Shown here in pieces: positions 44,560 through 52,977 of a stretch of DNA of 64,000 nt (the stretch's first letter is position 1; each line of letters starts with the position of its first letter). Position numbers and translations under genes: made by a program. Under the pieces are notes generated by a model, which saw nothing but the letters and a program-made list of their open reading frames with translations, searched no databases and had not been told where the DNA came from. The stretch lies in assembly GCA_947253945.1 (NCBI GenBank), contig CAMYAY010000004.1, positions 4,936 to 68,935 on the forward strand. Direction: 5' to 3'. This DNA comes from an uncultured Candidatus Saccharibacteria bacterium (GTDB lineage: Bacteria > Patescibacteriota > Saccharimonadia > Saccharimonadales > Saccharimonadaceae).

Positions 44560-45975
44560 CTAAATATTTAGTAACCGAATTGCATCAGCACATGGCGCTT
44601 CATTAACCAACTGCTGCACCAAAACCACGCGGGCGTGCTCTTTGCCAAAGAAACCCTCTTGCACTAAACGACGGGCAAGCTGTTCCGCTTCACCGCGCTG
44701 CCCCTGATAGCTCCGCGTGTTAAACAATAAACTCGTACGATTCACGATGCGCTTAGTTGGCGCCACAGCAATAATCAATGTCTCTGGGCGATACACCGCC
44801 ACATTGCGCGCCATTACACCATCAGCGGTTTCAACTACAATTGCATCAGCATGCGCTTCGCGCGCCAAAGTAATTGCCGCCTGTGCCATAGCATCACGGT
44901 CAGAGTCAGTGCCCCGTCGCTCGTAGAGGTCGTACACTGGTTGGTGTTGTTGTGTATATTGCAATACCTTGTTCATCACCGTCACTGCATCGAGCGGATA
45001 TTGACCCATCGCAGTCTCATCAGATAACATCACTGCATCGGCACCTTCAATCGCCGCCGTCGCAACGTCATTAACCTCAGCACGCGTTGGCTCTGGGTTT
45101 TCTACCATCGAACCTAACATTTGTGTTGCCACAATACATGGCTTGCAATACTTCTGACAAAGCTCAATAATCCGGCGTTCGACAATCGGCACAATTTCCA
45201 TACCGGCTTCCACAGCAAGGTCGCCACGCGCTACCATCATACCGTCAGCTTCCTTCACAATATCCTCAAGATTAGCTGGGTCAGCACCCGATTTAGTCTC
45301 TAGCTTAACAATAATCGGACGGTCGCTCCCTTTTGAGCGAATAATTTCACGCAATTTACGCACATCATCAGCATGGTGAATAAATGAAATTGCTGTGTAA
45401 TCAATATCTTGTGTCAAACCCCAATCAAGGTCTTCTAAATCCTTCGGTGTCAAAACTGGCGCTTTACCGCCCTTCATATCTGGCAAATTAATCGCCTTAT
45501 GTGAGATGATATAGCCCGGGTTCTGCGCTTTCACCCACACCGTCTTGCCTTCAATCGACTGAACAATCGTCTTAATTTTACCATCAAACAAATAGATCGC
45601 GTCACCTGGCTCGCATTTATCACTTAAGTCGTACTGCGAAGGCAAATTATTACCACCATCATGCGTAATACCATAAGTTAAGCCCAATACATCGCCAGTC
45701 TTAATGTCATACCGCATATCGTCTTTCAGCTCACCGAAGCGAATCTTCGGCCCTTGTAAATCCTGTACGATTGCAATATGCCGACCTAACTTTGCCTCAA
45801 TTTCACGGATGTGGCGAATTTCGCCCAGGCGCTCTTCCTCGGTGCCGTGACTAAAATTCATCCGGCAAGCGTTCACGCCAGCGCGAATAATCTTTTCTAG
45901 CATCGCGGGATCATCTACCGCTGGCCCAATCGTGGCCAAAATTTTCGTTCGTTTAATTGTATCAATATGTGCCAT
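44560..45975 (-). CDS. pyk: Pyruvate kinase
   Basis: Final ATP-forming step of glycolysis. The 471 residues show TKILATIGPAVDDPAMLEK, the active-site region RMNFSHGTEEER, QDLQGPKIR, IVKLETKSG with the catalytic Lys, MVARGDLAVEAG and the effector/K+ region VMLSDETAMGQYP. First gene of a pyk-pgk unit; AGGAGAGA precedes the ATG. Together with tpiA, gpmA, eno and ldh it completes most of lower glycolysis in this window. Confidence 0.97.
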   Translation of the reverse strand: MAHIDTIKRTKILATIGPAVDDPAMLEKIIRAGVNACRMNFSHGTEEERLGEIRHIREIEAKLGRHIAIVQDLQGPKIRFGELKDDMRYDIKTGDVLGLTYGITHDGGNNLPSQYDLSDKCEPGDAIYLFDGKIKTIVQSIEGKTVWVKAQNPGYIISHKAINLPDMKGGKAPVLTPKDLEDLDWGLTQDIDYTAISFIHHADDVRKLREIIRSKGSDRPIIVKLETKSGADPANLEDIVKEADGMMVARGDLAVEAGMEIVPIVERRIIELCQKYCKPCIVATQMLGSMVENPEPTRAEVNDVATAAIEGADAVMLSDETAMGQYPLDAVTVMNKVLQYTQQHQPVYDLYERRGTDSDRDAMAQAAITLAREAHADAIVVETADGVMARNVAVYRPETLIIAVAPTKRIVNRTSLLFNTRSYQGQRGEAEQLARRLVQEGFFGKEHARVVLVQQLVNEAPCADAIRLLNI

Positions 45976-45999
45976 TATTTATCTCTCCTATCTGGCACT

Positions 46000-46008
46000 A
46001 TTGTAGCA
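46000..46008 (-). promoter_or_regulatory. Extended -10 box of pyk-pgk
   Basis: Minus strand TGCTACAAT; leader of about 18 bases with AGGAGAGA. Confidence 0.5.
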
Positions 46009-46024
46009 CAAAAAGCGCAAGCAC

Positions 46025-46417
46025 TTAAGACTTATTGCCGCCGAGATTACGACGCTTCAAAATCTCCGCCACACGATTTACCACTTGGCGTGGTGTTGAG
46101 TTAGCCTTCACAATATAATCGTCAATATCCCACTTCGCGAGCTGCTTTGGTGCGTCGGCATCGTCTAGGTTAGTTAAAATTACCACTGGTGTAGCCAACG
46201 CTGTATCAATGTGCCGAATACCGTCAAGCACCACATCACCTTCAATATCTGGCAATGTTAGATCAAGCAGAATCAAATCTGGCTTGGTGTTCTCTACCAT
46301 CTCAATACCAGTCATACCATTCACCGCAACGTTGACATTGTAGCCCTCGCTCTCTAACTTCATGCGATACATCTGGGCAATCAGCTGGTCATCCTCGATA
46401 ATGGCAATATTCTTCAT
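46025..46417 (-). CDS. Stand-alone response regulator receiver domain
   Basis: The 130 residues form a single CheY-like receiver with the acidic pair Asp9/Asp10, phospho-acceptor Asp52 (LILLDLTLPDIEG), the switch Thr/Ser region VVILTNLDDAD and the conserved Lys in YIVKANS. There is no output domain and no histidine kinase in the window, so it probably acts by protein contact or serves a phosphorelay encoded elsewhere. The message looks leaderless. Confidence 0.92.
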   Translation of the reverse strand: MKNIAIIEDDQLIAQMYRMKLESEGYNVNVAVNGMTGIEMVENTKPDLILLDLTLPDIEGDVVLDGIRHIDTALATPVVILTNLDDADAPKQLAKWDIDDYIVKANSTPRQVVNRVAEILKRRNLGGNKS

Positions 46418-46423
46418 ACGTTT

Positions 46424-46432
46424 ATTTTAGCA
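46424..46432 (-). promoter_or_regulatory. Extended -10 box of the response regulator
   Basis: Minus strand TGCTAAAAT ending seven bases before the ATG at 46417. Confidence 0.55.
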
Positions 46433-46434
46433 CA

Positions 46435-46638
46435 TTAACGAATACTCATGATACCGAGTACCACTAAGCCAATCGCTACCACAATAATTGCACCATACTT
46501 TAGCTTAGTAGCATTATCGTGAATAAATTGGCCGACCCGACTACGCGTCACCGCTTTTACTCGATGAACCCGCACCATGTTATCGCGTGCTGCATCGGCG
46601 CCGCGATACTTTTTATTACGCTTCTTCGCTTGTTTCAT
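46435..46638 (-). CDS. Small basic tail-anchored protein, function unknown
   Basis: Not recognised. The 67 residues are Lys/Arg-rich at the N-terminus (about 1-35) and end in one membrane helix (about 48-65). The start codon lies eight bases after a perfect TGCTATAAT box, which supports it as a real gene despite its size. It lies between tRNA-Glu and the response regulator. Confidence 0.65.
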   Translation of the reverse strand: MKQAKKRNKKYRGADAARDNMVRVHRVKAVTRSRVGQFIHDNATKLKYGAIIVVAIGLVVLGIMSIR

Positions 46639-46645
46639 TACTTCT

Positions 46646-46654
46646 ATTATAGCA
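46646..46654 (-). promoter_or_regulatory. Extended -10 box of the small tail-anchored gene
   Basis: Minus strand TGCTATAAT ending eight bases before the ATG; it abuts the tRNA-Glu terminator. Confidence 0.55.
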
Positions 46655-46680
46655 CAAAACCACCTCGCACAGAGGTGGTT
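46653..46680 (-). terminator. Terminator of tRNA-Glu
   Basis: A 9-base stem (46658-46666 with 46672-46680) followed on the minus strand by TTTTG. Confidence 0.8.
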
Positions 46681-46688
46681 ATAATATC

Positions 46689-46763
46689 TGGTGATCTCGC
46701 CGGGAATCGAACCCGAATTGTCAGGATGAAAACCTGATGTCCTAACCGTTAGACGACGAGACC
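46689..46763 (-). tRNA. tRNA-Glu (anticodon TTC)
   Basis: 75-base cloverleaf with encoded CCA. Acceptor GGTCTCG pairs with CGAGATC (one G-U), the anticodon loop is TTTTCAT, and the T loop is GGTTCGATTCC-like. The 3' flank begins GATATTAT, then the terminator. Confidence 0.95.
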
Positions 46764-46775
46764 CTATCTTGTTAG

Positions 46776-46781
46776 ATTATA
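46776..46781 (-). promoter_or_regulatory. -10 box of tRNA-Glu
   Basis: Minus strand TATAAT 13 bases upstream of the mature tRNA end. Confidence 0.5.
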
Positions 46782-46815
46782 ACCTATTTTTATGTCTTAT
46801 GCAAACATTTTGTCG

Positions 46816-47640
46816 CTAATAGCTAGCGCGAATCACATTATCGAGCAGAGCCGCAATGGTTAATGGCCCCACGCCGCCCTTCTCAGGCGTCACCGTCAAG
46901 TCACTCCGCTGACGTGCTGCGGAGTCTAAATCGCCCACTACTTTACCACCTTCACTCGCCGTACCAGCATCTACCACCACTGCGCCAGGGCGCAACATTT
47001 CCGATTTAATCAGCCCAGGCACACCAGCCGCTGAAACGATAACGTCATAATTAATTAACTCTGTAGCCAATTTATCCGTGGTCGATTCATCATACACCGT
47101 CACATCCAGTCCAGAATTACGCCACATTTTAAGCAGTGGTGCACCCACCAAGCGACCATTGCCCACCAAGGCCAACCGCTTGCATGACAAATTAACGTTA
47201 TAACCAGCTAGCAGCCAGTTAATTGCCGTAGCCGTAGCAGAATCCCACTTCGCATTTTGACCTAAGCCATCGACATCTTTCTCTGGTGTGATTAAATTCA
47301 CCACTGCGTCAGTCTGCGCTGGGTCGTCAAGTGGTAACTGCACAATAATGCCTTTCACGCTTGGGTCGGCATTTAGCTGCGCCAGCAAATCACCCACCGC
47401 TTGGCTAGTTGTACGGTGTACCTCAGTTTCTACTGCAATATCTGCAGCATAATTACACTTCAAACGCACATATAAATCAATTACCGGACTATCAATCGTG
47501 GTAATAATCGCCAGCTTCGGCACAACTTTAAAATGCTGTCTCAGGCCACGCACTTGATGCGCCTGACGCTCTTTAATAAACCCAACTAGCTCGCGCCCGT
47601 TCAGCTCGCGCGGTCCAACTTGCTTTGACTGCTTTGTCAT
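46816..47640 (-). CDS. folD: Bifunctional methylenetetrahydrofolate dehydrogenase/cyclohydrolase FolD
   Basis: Interconverts one-carbon folates. The true start is the ATG at 47640 (MTKQSKQVGPREL); the longer frame runs through the tRNA gene. The 274 residues contain VRLKCNYAADIAV, a conserved QLPLDDP block, PEKDVDGLGQNAK, LVGNGRLVGAPL and PEKGGVGPLTIAALLDNV. The usual catalytic region YxxxK is less clear, with YVRLKC in its place. It begins only ten bases after the CCA end of tRNA-Arg, with no Shine-Dalgarno and no promoter between, so it is probably co-transcribed with the tRNA. Confidence 0.93.
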   Translation of the reverse strand: MTKQSKQVGPRELNGRELVGFIKERQAHQVRGLRQHFKVVPKLAIITTIDSPVIDLYVRLKCNYAADIAVETEVHRTTSQAVGDLLAQLNADPSVKGIIVQLPLDDPAQTDAVVNLITPEKDVDGLGQNAKWDSATATAINWLLAGYNVNLSCKRLALVGNGRLVGAPLLKMWRNSGLDVTVYDESTTDKLATELINYDVIVSAAGVPGLIKSEMLRPGAVVVDAGTASEGGKVVGDLDSAARQRSDLTVTPEKGGVGPLTIAALLDNVIRASY

Positions 47641-47650
47641 AAATAATATC

Positions 47651-47727
47651 TGGTACACCCGACAGGGTTCGAACCTGTGACCACTTGGTTCGAAGCCAAG
47701 TACTCTAATCCGCTGAGCTACGGGTGC
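47651..47727 (-). tRNA. tRNA-Arg (anticodon TCG)
   Basis: 77-base cloverleaf with encoded CCA; acceptor GCACCCG with CGGGTGT (G1-U72 wobble), anticodon loop CTTCGAA, T loop GGTTCGAACCC. The 3' flank is GATATTATTT and then the folD ATG. Confidence 0.95.
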
Positions 47728-47737
47728 TCTAAAAAAA

Positions 47738-47746
47738 ATTATAGCA
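47738..47746 (-). promoter_or_regulatory. Extended -10 box of tRNA-Arg(TCG)-folD
   Basis: Minus strand TGCTATAAT 11 bases upstream of the tRNA; probable promoter of the tRNA and folD. Confidence 0.6.
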
Positions 47747-47795
47747 TAAAATGGCAAAACCACCTATTCACATATATTTTTATCACATGCTAATA

Positions 47796-47804
47796 TGCTA
47801 TAAT
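47796..47804 (+). promoter_or_regulatory. Extended -10 box of the glycosyltransferase island
   Basis: TGCTATAAT followed by a leader of about 16 bases with AGAGGAGG before the ATG at 47827. Confidence 0.6.
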
Positions 47805-47826
47805 AGGTAAGACTAGAGGAGGATAG

Positions 47827-48105
47827 ATGAGTAAAGAGTCAAACATTAAGATACTAATAGCATGTCATAAGCCAAGCGAGTTACCAAAGAATGAGTTGTT
47901 TTTACCAATACAAGTTGGTGCCGCTAAGGCTAAGGTTGATTTAGGTCTACAACGTGATGATGATGGTGAAGATAATATTTCAGCAAAGAACTCTGGCTAC
48001 TGTGAGTTAACCGCTATCTATTGGGCGTGGAAGAATCTTGATGCTGATTATTATGGGCTGTTTCATTACCGCCGCTTTTACTCATTTGCTGATGAGAAGT
48101 TTCCT
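47827..48105 (+). repeat. Near-identical 5' block, copy 1
   Basis: Matches 49756-50034 with six differences in 279 bases, all at third codon positions, so residues 1-93 are identical; similarity then drops sharply. Confidence 0.95.
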
Positions 48106-49728
48106 GAAGACGGCAATGATGGCTTCCATAGTATCTATCCTAGAGTCTCCTCCCCGGAAGTGTTTCATAAATTCAACCTCGACAACCCAGATAAAATGCG
48201 CGCAATAATTCAAAGCGCCGATATCGTCACTCAATACAAATGTAAGGTTAAACACCTCATGCCGATGGCCGGGCCTAAGGTGCCAACCGTATATGGACAT
48301 TACAAAAATCACAAGGGTATTTTCGCCAGAACTTCCGATATTGATGCCGTAATGGAAGAAATCCAGCATAGCTTTCCTAAAATTGCGCCGTATTTTTACC
48401 AATATATTCATGGTCACTACTTCCGTGGCTACAACATGTTTATTATGCGTAAAAAGTACTTTTGCGATATGTGTAACTTCGAATTCACCGTCTTGAAAAA
48501 CCTTGAGGCAAAGCTAGAACCAGAACTTAAGACTCGCAGTATCGACGGCAATCGCATTTATGGCTACCTCGCCGAACTTCTAACCGACGCTTATATCTAC
48601 TATCTTGACCAAACAGTGCCGAATCTTAAGCACAAAAATTTGCAACGCGTCTGTATCTACGGAGACACTAGCCCAATCGCACCGCTCAAGCCAATAAAAA
48701 GCTCTATTCCAGTGGTAATTAACTTCACTCAGGGCGAAGAAATTTACTCGTATCATCTAGCTACTACAATTAATCAACTAATTAAGAATAACCATAGTAA
48801 ACTAGATATTATCCTTGCGCATAATAACAACATTCCAGACTCAGTCCTCGCGTATATCAAAAGCCTTAGCAAGGGTGACATCAGCATTCGATTCATTAAC
48901 TTCAGAAAATATCTCGACCAACTAGAAGCAGTCTACAACCGCGATGTTATGGTCGACTTCCGACTAGTTATGCCGCATTTGCTAACCGAGTACAAAAAAG
49001 TAATATTTCTCGATTGGAATACTTGGGTTAAGACCGACCTAGAAAAGTTATATCAAACTGACTTAAATAACAAAACAGTAGCAGCGCCACTTGACGCCAT
49101 TGAAATTGGTTCACTACTCTATATCGACCGAATTAGCCGAGTTAGCGTGGTCGAGCGTTTGCAGAGGGAACACAACATTGCTATCGATGCAAATAGCGTC
49201 TATAACACCAATGTAATGGTAGTTGATGTGCCAAAGCTAGAAAAATCAGTGGTTGTAGACAAGGCCATTGCAACCTGCGAAAAATTGCGCGACTATCCAG
49301 CATTGGTGGCGTTCAATTTACTAGTTCCTGATTACAAGCCACTACCACAGACTTATGGCTATCACATCGACACAGACTATAGCTGGTCTTATATTTCATA
49401 CAAGGCAAATAGCTTTGCACCTATTGATCTTGGCCAAGAATGGAAAAAATTAACAGATAGCTATAATATTGGCCATTTTGATCAAGAGGGTACTGACCAC
49501 TATCGCGCTAAATTTGCCGCAGAACTTTATACAGCGATGCGCGAAACTCCAATGTGGCCATTATTTGTGCTTGCAAAGACCGATCTTGCTAATGGCGGCA
49601 AAGCTAGTCTACGGGAAAAACTTGCACCTGCCGCCATCTTTTGGCGCATAGTAAATAAACTATTACCAAAGGGCAGTAAGCATCGCTATGTTGCTAAAAA
49701 AATCTATCATAAAATAATCCGCCGTTAA
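47827..49728 (+). CDS. Two-domain glycosyltransferase, DUF4422 plus GT8-like
   Basis: Predicted surface-glycan enzyme. The 633 residues join an N-terminal DUF4422 domain (about 1-270; ACHKP, ISAKNSGYCELTAIYWAWKN, YYGLFHYRRFY) to a C-terminal GT8-like domain (about 295-560; VVINFTQGEEIYSYHLATTI, VIFLDWNTWVKTDL, YNTNVMVVDVPKLE). The GT8 metal motif, normally DxD, reads D-W-N here, so that domain may be altered or inactive. No signal or membrane segment. Its first 279 bases are almost identical to the next gene. Lipid-carrier or wall-glycan substrate is unknown. Confidence 0.85.
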   Translation: MSKESNIKILIACHKPSELPKNELFLPIQVGAAKAKVDLGLQRDDDGEDNISAKNSGYCELTAIYWAWKNLDADYYGLFHYRRFYSFADEKFPEDGNDGFHSIYPRVSSPEVFHKFNLDNPDKMRAIIQSADIVTQYKCKVKHLMPMAGPKVPTVYGHYKNHKGIFARTSDIDAVMEEIQHSFPKIAPYFYQYIHGHYFRGYNMFIMRKKYFCDMCNFEFTVLKNLEAKLEPELKTRSIDGNRIYGYLAELLTDAYIYYLDQTVPNLKHKNLQRVCIYGDTSPIAPLKPIKSSIPVVINFTQGEEIYSYHLATTINQLIKNNHSKLDIILAHNNNIPDSVLAYIKSLSKGDISIRFINFRKYLDQLEAVYNRDVMVDFRLVMPHLLTEYKKVIFLDWNTWVKTDLEKLYQTDLNNKTVAAPLDAIEIGSLLYIDRISRVSVVERLQREHNIAIDANSVYNTNVMVVDVPKLEKSVVVDKAIATCEKLRDYPALVAFNLLVPDYKPLPQTYGYHIDTDYSWSYISYKANSFAPIDLGQEWKKLTDSYNIGHFDQEGTDHYRAKFAAELYTAMRETPMWPLFVLAKTDLANGGKASLREKLAPAAIFWRIVNKLLPKGSKHRYVAKKIYHKIIRR

Positions 49729-49755
49729 TTTAACCAATATCATTAGAAGGTATAG

Positions 49756-50034
49756 ATGAGTAAAGAGTCAAACATTAAGATACTAATAGCATGCCATAAG
49801 CCAAGTGAGTTACCAAAGAATGAGTTGTTTTTACCAATACAAGTTGGTGCCGCTAAGGCTAAGGTTGATTTAGGTCTACAACGTGATGATGATGGTGAAG
49901 ATAATATTTCAGCAAAGAACTCTGGCTACTGTGAGTTAACCGCTATCTATTGGGCGTGGAAAAATCTTGATGCTGATTATTATGGGCTATTTCATTACCG
50001 CCGCTTTTACTCATTTGCTGATGAGAAGTTCCCA
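49756..50034 (+). repeat. Near-identical 5' block, copy 2
   Basis: Second copy of the 279-base block at 47827-48105; direct orientation, 1.93 kb apart. Confidence 0.95.
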
Positions 50035-51663
50035 ATTAGCGACGACGGACGCGGTATGGTACGAACTAAGATCTTGTCACCTGACACATTCCATAAGTAT
50101 GGCCTAGACGACCCAACTGCTATGCGTCGCATTATCGAATCTAACGATTTAATCATCCATGAGGATCGCAAAGTATACGGACTACCTACCCCTATTGGCG
50201 TACCGGGCTCTACGGTTTATGAACACTACAAGATGCATGATGGCACCATTATTAACACTAATGATATCGACCGAATGCTTAATGTCATCAAGCAACTCTA
50301 TCCTAAAGTTTATCCTTACATTCAATCTTATATGCAGGGGAATACTTTCTTAGGGTACAACATGTTCATTATGCGCAAAAAGTACTTTTGCGATATGTGC
50401 GACTTTACATTCTCTGTTCTGCGCAAGATGGAGGGCTATCTCACACCAGAGCTACCAAACCGTAGCATCAATAGTAACCGTGTCTACGGCTATCTTGCCG
50501 AAATTCTAACTAGTGCTTATATTCACTACATACGACAAACAAATCCACAACTTAAGGTAAAGCATTTGCAAATGCTTTACGTATTTAAAACCGACCCAAT
50601 TATACCGTTAAAGCCAATCGCAAAGTCGGTGCCAATAGTTATCGACTTTACTGGGAGCACTTTAGAACATTCATTCTATCTTGGATCCACCCTACAACAA
50701 CTACTCAACAATCAACAGAAATCGCATTATGACATTATTATCGCTTATAACGACAATCTGTTGGACTCAGTTAAATATTGTTTGAAAAAAATGGCCAGTA
50801 CCAAGACCTCAATTCGTTTTGCTAACTTCGCTGACTTCATCGACCAACAGCAAGAGTTACATGGTGACAACATCATAGTTAACTTTAAGTTAGCCTTGCC
50901 TTATTTTCTTCCAGAATTCAATCGTGTCATCGTGCTAAACTGGCACACCTGGGTTAAGGCTGACCTAAATGAATTAAGTAATATTAAATTGGGCAACCAC
51001 CCACTTGCAGCAGCGCAAGACATTATGGATTACAATTACCTTCGATACGTCGACGCACATCAGCCTGTCAGCAATGCCACTAAACTGGCTAACTTAAAAA
51101 TTGATTTTGGGCACTTCTTCAACACTAGTGTAATGTTACTAGACTTAGCTAAAATACGCACTCAGATTACACTAAACAAAGTTCTAACAATAAGCAATGA
51201 TTTACCAAACCAAACTAACGAGGTAATTTTTAATAGCCTCGGCTTATCACCATTACTACTAGACAACATATGGGATTATCAAATACCAACAAATAAAGCT
51301 CCCATACTAGCAGCAAAAGGTTTTGCCCCAATTGCACTCAGCCAAGCTTGGGATAAAATACGCTCTGGCACTATCGACTACAAAATCGCCAAGTTCTATC
51401 CAGACGATATCATTAACGATATCAACTCGCCATTTTTGATTGAATTTTATCAAGTAATGCAAACTAGCCAGCTCTGGCCAATGTTCGTGGCAACACATCA
51501 TAGCTCAAATGACGTGTCAATTAAACAACCTGCATTAGGTAATAAGTTAGCTCTAACTAAATCACATTGTGGCGAATTTGTTAAAAAACTTTTGCCACGT
51601 GGCAGTAGACGACGTTCTATCGTAGAAAAGACTTATCGTAGACTAATAAGGCGTGGCAACTAA
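49756..51663 (+). CDS. Two-domain glycosyltransferase, DUF4422 plus GT8-like, paralogue
   Basis: The 635 residues have the same plan as the preceding gene: DUF4422 (1-270) and a GT8-like second half (from about 290). Residues 1-93 are identical to the paralogue; after that only stretches such as YNMFIMRKKYFCDMC stay alike. The metal motif in the second domain reads N-W-H (VIVLNWHTWVKADL), further from DxD than in copy 1. AGAAGG precedes the ATG. It abuts the acyltransferase gene, whose ATG follows the stop directly, so the three genes form one operon. Confidence 0.85.
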   Translation: MSKESNIKILIACHKPSELPKNELFLPIQVGAAKAKVDLGLQRDDDGEDNISAKNSGYCELTAIYWAWKNLDADYYGLFHYRRFYSFADEKFPISDDGRGMVRTKILSPDTFHKYGLDDPTAMRRIIESNDLIIHEDRKVYGLPTPIGVPGSTVYEHYKMHDGTIINTNDIDRMLNVIKQLYPKVYPYIQSYMQGNTFLGYNMFIMRKKYFCDMCDFTFSVLRKMEGYLTPELPNRSINSNRVYGYLAEILTSAYIHYIRQTNPQLKVKHLQMLYVFKTDPIIPLKPIAKSVPIVIDFTGSTLEHSFYLGSTLQQLLNNQQKSHYDIIIAYNDNLLDSVKYCLKKMASTKTSIRFANFADFIDQQQELHGDNIIVNFKLALPYFLPEFNRVIVLNWHTWVKADLNELSNIKLGNHPLAAAQDIMDYNYLRYVDAHQPVSNATKLANLKIDFGHFFNTSVMLLDLAKIRTQITLNKVLTISNDLPNQTNEVIFNSLGLSPLLLDNIWDYQIPTNKAPILAAKGFAPIALSQAWDKIRSGTIDYKIAKFYPDDIINDINSPFLIEFYQVMQTSQLWPMFVATHHSSNDVSIKQPALGNKLALTKSHCGEFVKKLLPRGSRRRSIVEKTYRRLIRRGN

Positions 51664-52848
51664 ATGCTAAATGCTTTTAAAATTTTCCGTCACACTGGAG
51701 AAGCTAATAAACCGCGTGACTTACGCTTTGAAATTTTACGCATTATTGCCATGTTTATGGTCGTTTTTTGCCACGCAATAGTTAATTCTTCGTTGTCGCA
51801 TTCCAAAGGAGCCTTATCTGGTGCTATTTTTAGTTCACTATCCAACTTTGGTAAAGTTGGAGTGGCTATCTTTTTTATCTTAACGGGCTATTTTTGCTGC
51901 CAACGCCAATTTAACACCAAGCATATCATCAAAACATTTGTTCACGTCTGGTGGTATGCCATAATGGTACTATTAGTTTTCTTAGTTGCTAGTAGCTTAG
52001 GGTTACAATCTAGCACCGCGTGGCATAGTATAGATAGACTTGGCGCATGGGGTATGTTACTATCTAGTATTTTACCAATTCTATCTTATGGCTACTGGTT
52101 TATTATTAGTTACCTTATTTTATTATTAGTATCACCGATGCTAAATAAATTCGTCCAACACTCTAACCGCAAACAACTTGGCTATCTTATTTTGACGCTC
52201 AGCACTATACGTCTCGTCAAATACACTTTTGCTCCCGATCCAAATCCATACCTGTTCTTTATGGTATCAATCACCACCTATCTCATCGGTGCGTGGATTA
52301 AGCTATATGGCGATACTATTAAATTAAAGTCCTATCAGATTTGGCTAATAATTTGCGGATGTTTTACATTAAGCTTGGGTGTTCATTATGCTGCCAATCT
52401 TCCAATAGCGCATAGTAGCATCCTCGCTTTTCTTGGCTTACCCGAGATGACAACAAACTCTGGCTTAACAATAGCAGAAAACTACATGGGCGCTAGCATC
52501 TTTATCTTATTTACCAGAATTAAACCAATCTTATCCAACTCTATCTTCTGTAGAGCTACTAGACTAATTAGTGCTTCAGCGCTTGGCGTCTACCTCATTA
52601 GTGACAGCATGGTAATCCGCGAAGCTTTATGGGAAAGGGTCGATTTACTGACTACTCTGTCTATCAATGATGCCTTCTGCATTAGGTTGCTTGCCCTGAT
52701 TATCGCCAGCGTAGCAGTCTTTGTAATTTGCAATATCTTATCTATTATTTACGACCACTTAGTAGCAAACCGCATGGTAAAACTCACACTCAATACCGGT
52801 CCGATCAAGCGCTTGTGTGCCAAGATCGATAACATAGTTAACGACTAA
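51664..52848 (+). CDS. Acyltransferase family 3 membrane protein
   Basis: Predicted to acylate (often acetylate) surface sugars. The 394 residues have about ten membrane segments and the family start LRFEILRIIAMFMVVFCHAI, with the conserved Arg and catalytic-type His, plus GVAIFFILTGYF. There is no SGNH extension. It directly follows the second glycosyltransferase and probably decorates the glycan those enzymes make. Confidence 0.9.
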   Translation: MLNAFKIFRHTGEANKPRDLRFEILRIIAMFMVVFCHAIVNSSLSHSKGALSGAIFSSLSNFGKVGVAIFFILTGYFCCQRQFNTKHIIKTFVHVWWYAIMVLLVFLVASSLGLQSSTAWHSIDRLGAWGMLLSSILPILSYGYWFIISYLILLLVSPMLNKFVQHSNRKQLGYLILTLSTIRLVKYTFAPDPNPYLFFMVSITTYLIGAWIKLYGDTIKLKSYQIWLIICGCFTLSLGVHYAANLPIAHSSILAFLGLPEMTTNSGLTIAENYMGASIFILFTRIKPILSNSIFCRATRLISASALGVYLISDSMVIREALWERVDLLTTLSINDAFCIRLLALIIASVAVFVICNILSIIYDHLVANRMVKLTLNTGPIKRLCAKIDNIVND

Positions 52849-52853
52849 AAAAC

Positions 52854-52871
52854 ACCCCTCAAATGAGGGGT
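52854..52871. terminator. Terminator between the acyltransferase and tRNA-Arg(CCG)
   Basis: Stem ACCCCTC/GAGGGGT with AAAT loop. On the minus strand a GTTTTTT run follows, so it mainly ends the tRNA transcript; on the plus strand the tail is weak. Confidence 0.8.
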
Positions 52872-52879
52872 AATTAGAT

Positions 52880-52956
52880 TGGTACACCCGATAGGATTCG
52901 AACCTACGACACCTGGTACCGGAAACCAGTGCTCTAATCCACTGAGCTACGGGTGC
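52880..52956 (-). tRNA. tRNA-Arg (anticodon CCG)
   Basis: 77-base cloverleaf with encoded CCA; acceptor GCACCCG with CGGGTGT (G1-U72), anticodon loop TTCCGGT, T loop GGTTCGAATCC. Its 5' 25 bases and 3' end are nearly the same as tRNA-Arg(TCG) on the other side of the glycan island. Confidence 0.95.
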
Positions 52957-52977
52957 ATAAAACCATTATACTACAGA

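Noticed and set aside
47641..47650. Promoter for folD in GATATTATTT
   Set aside because: A TATTAT box here would start transcription inside folD; the same sequence follows other tRNAs, so it is more likely a trailer.
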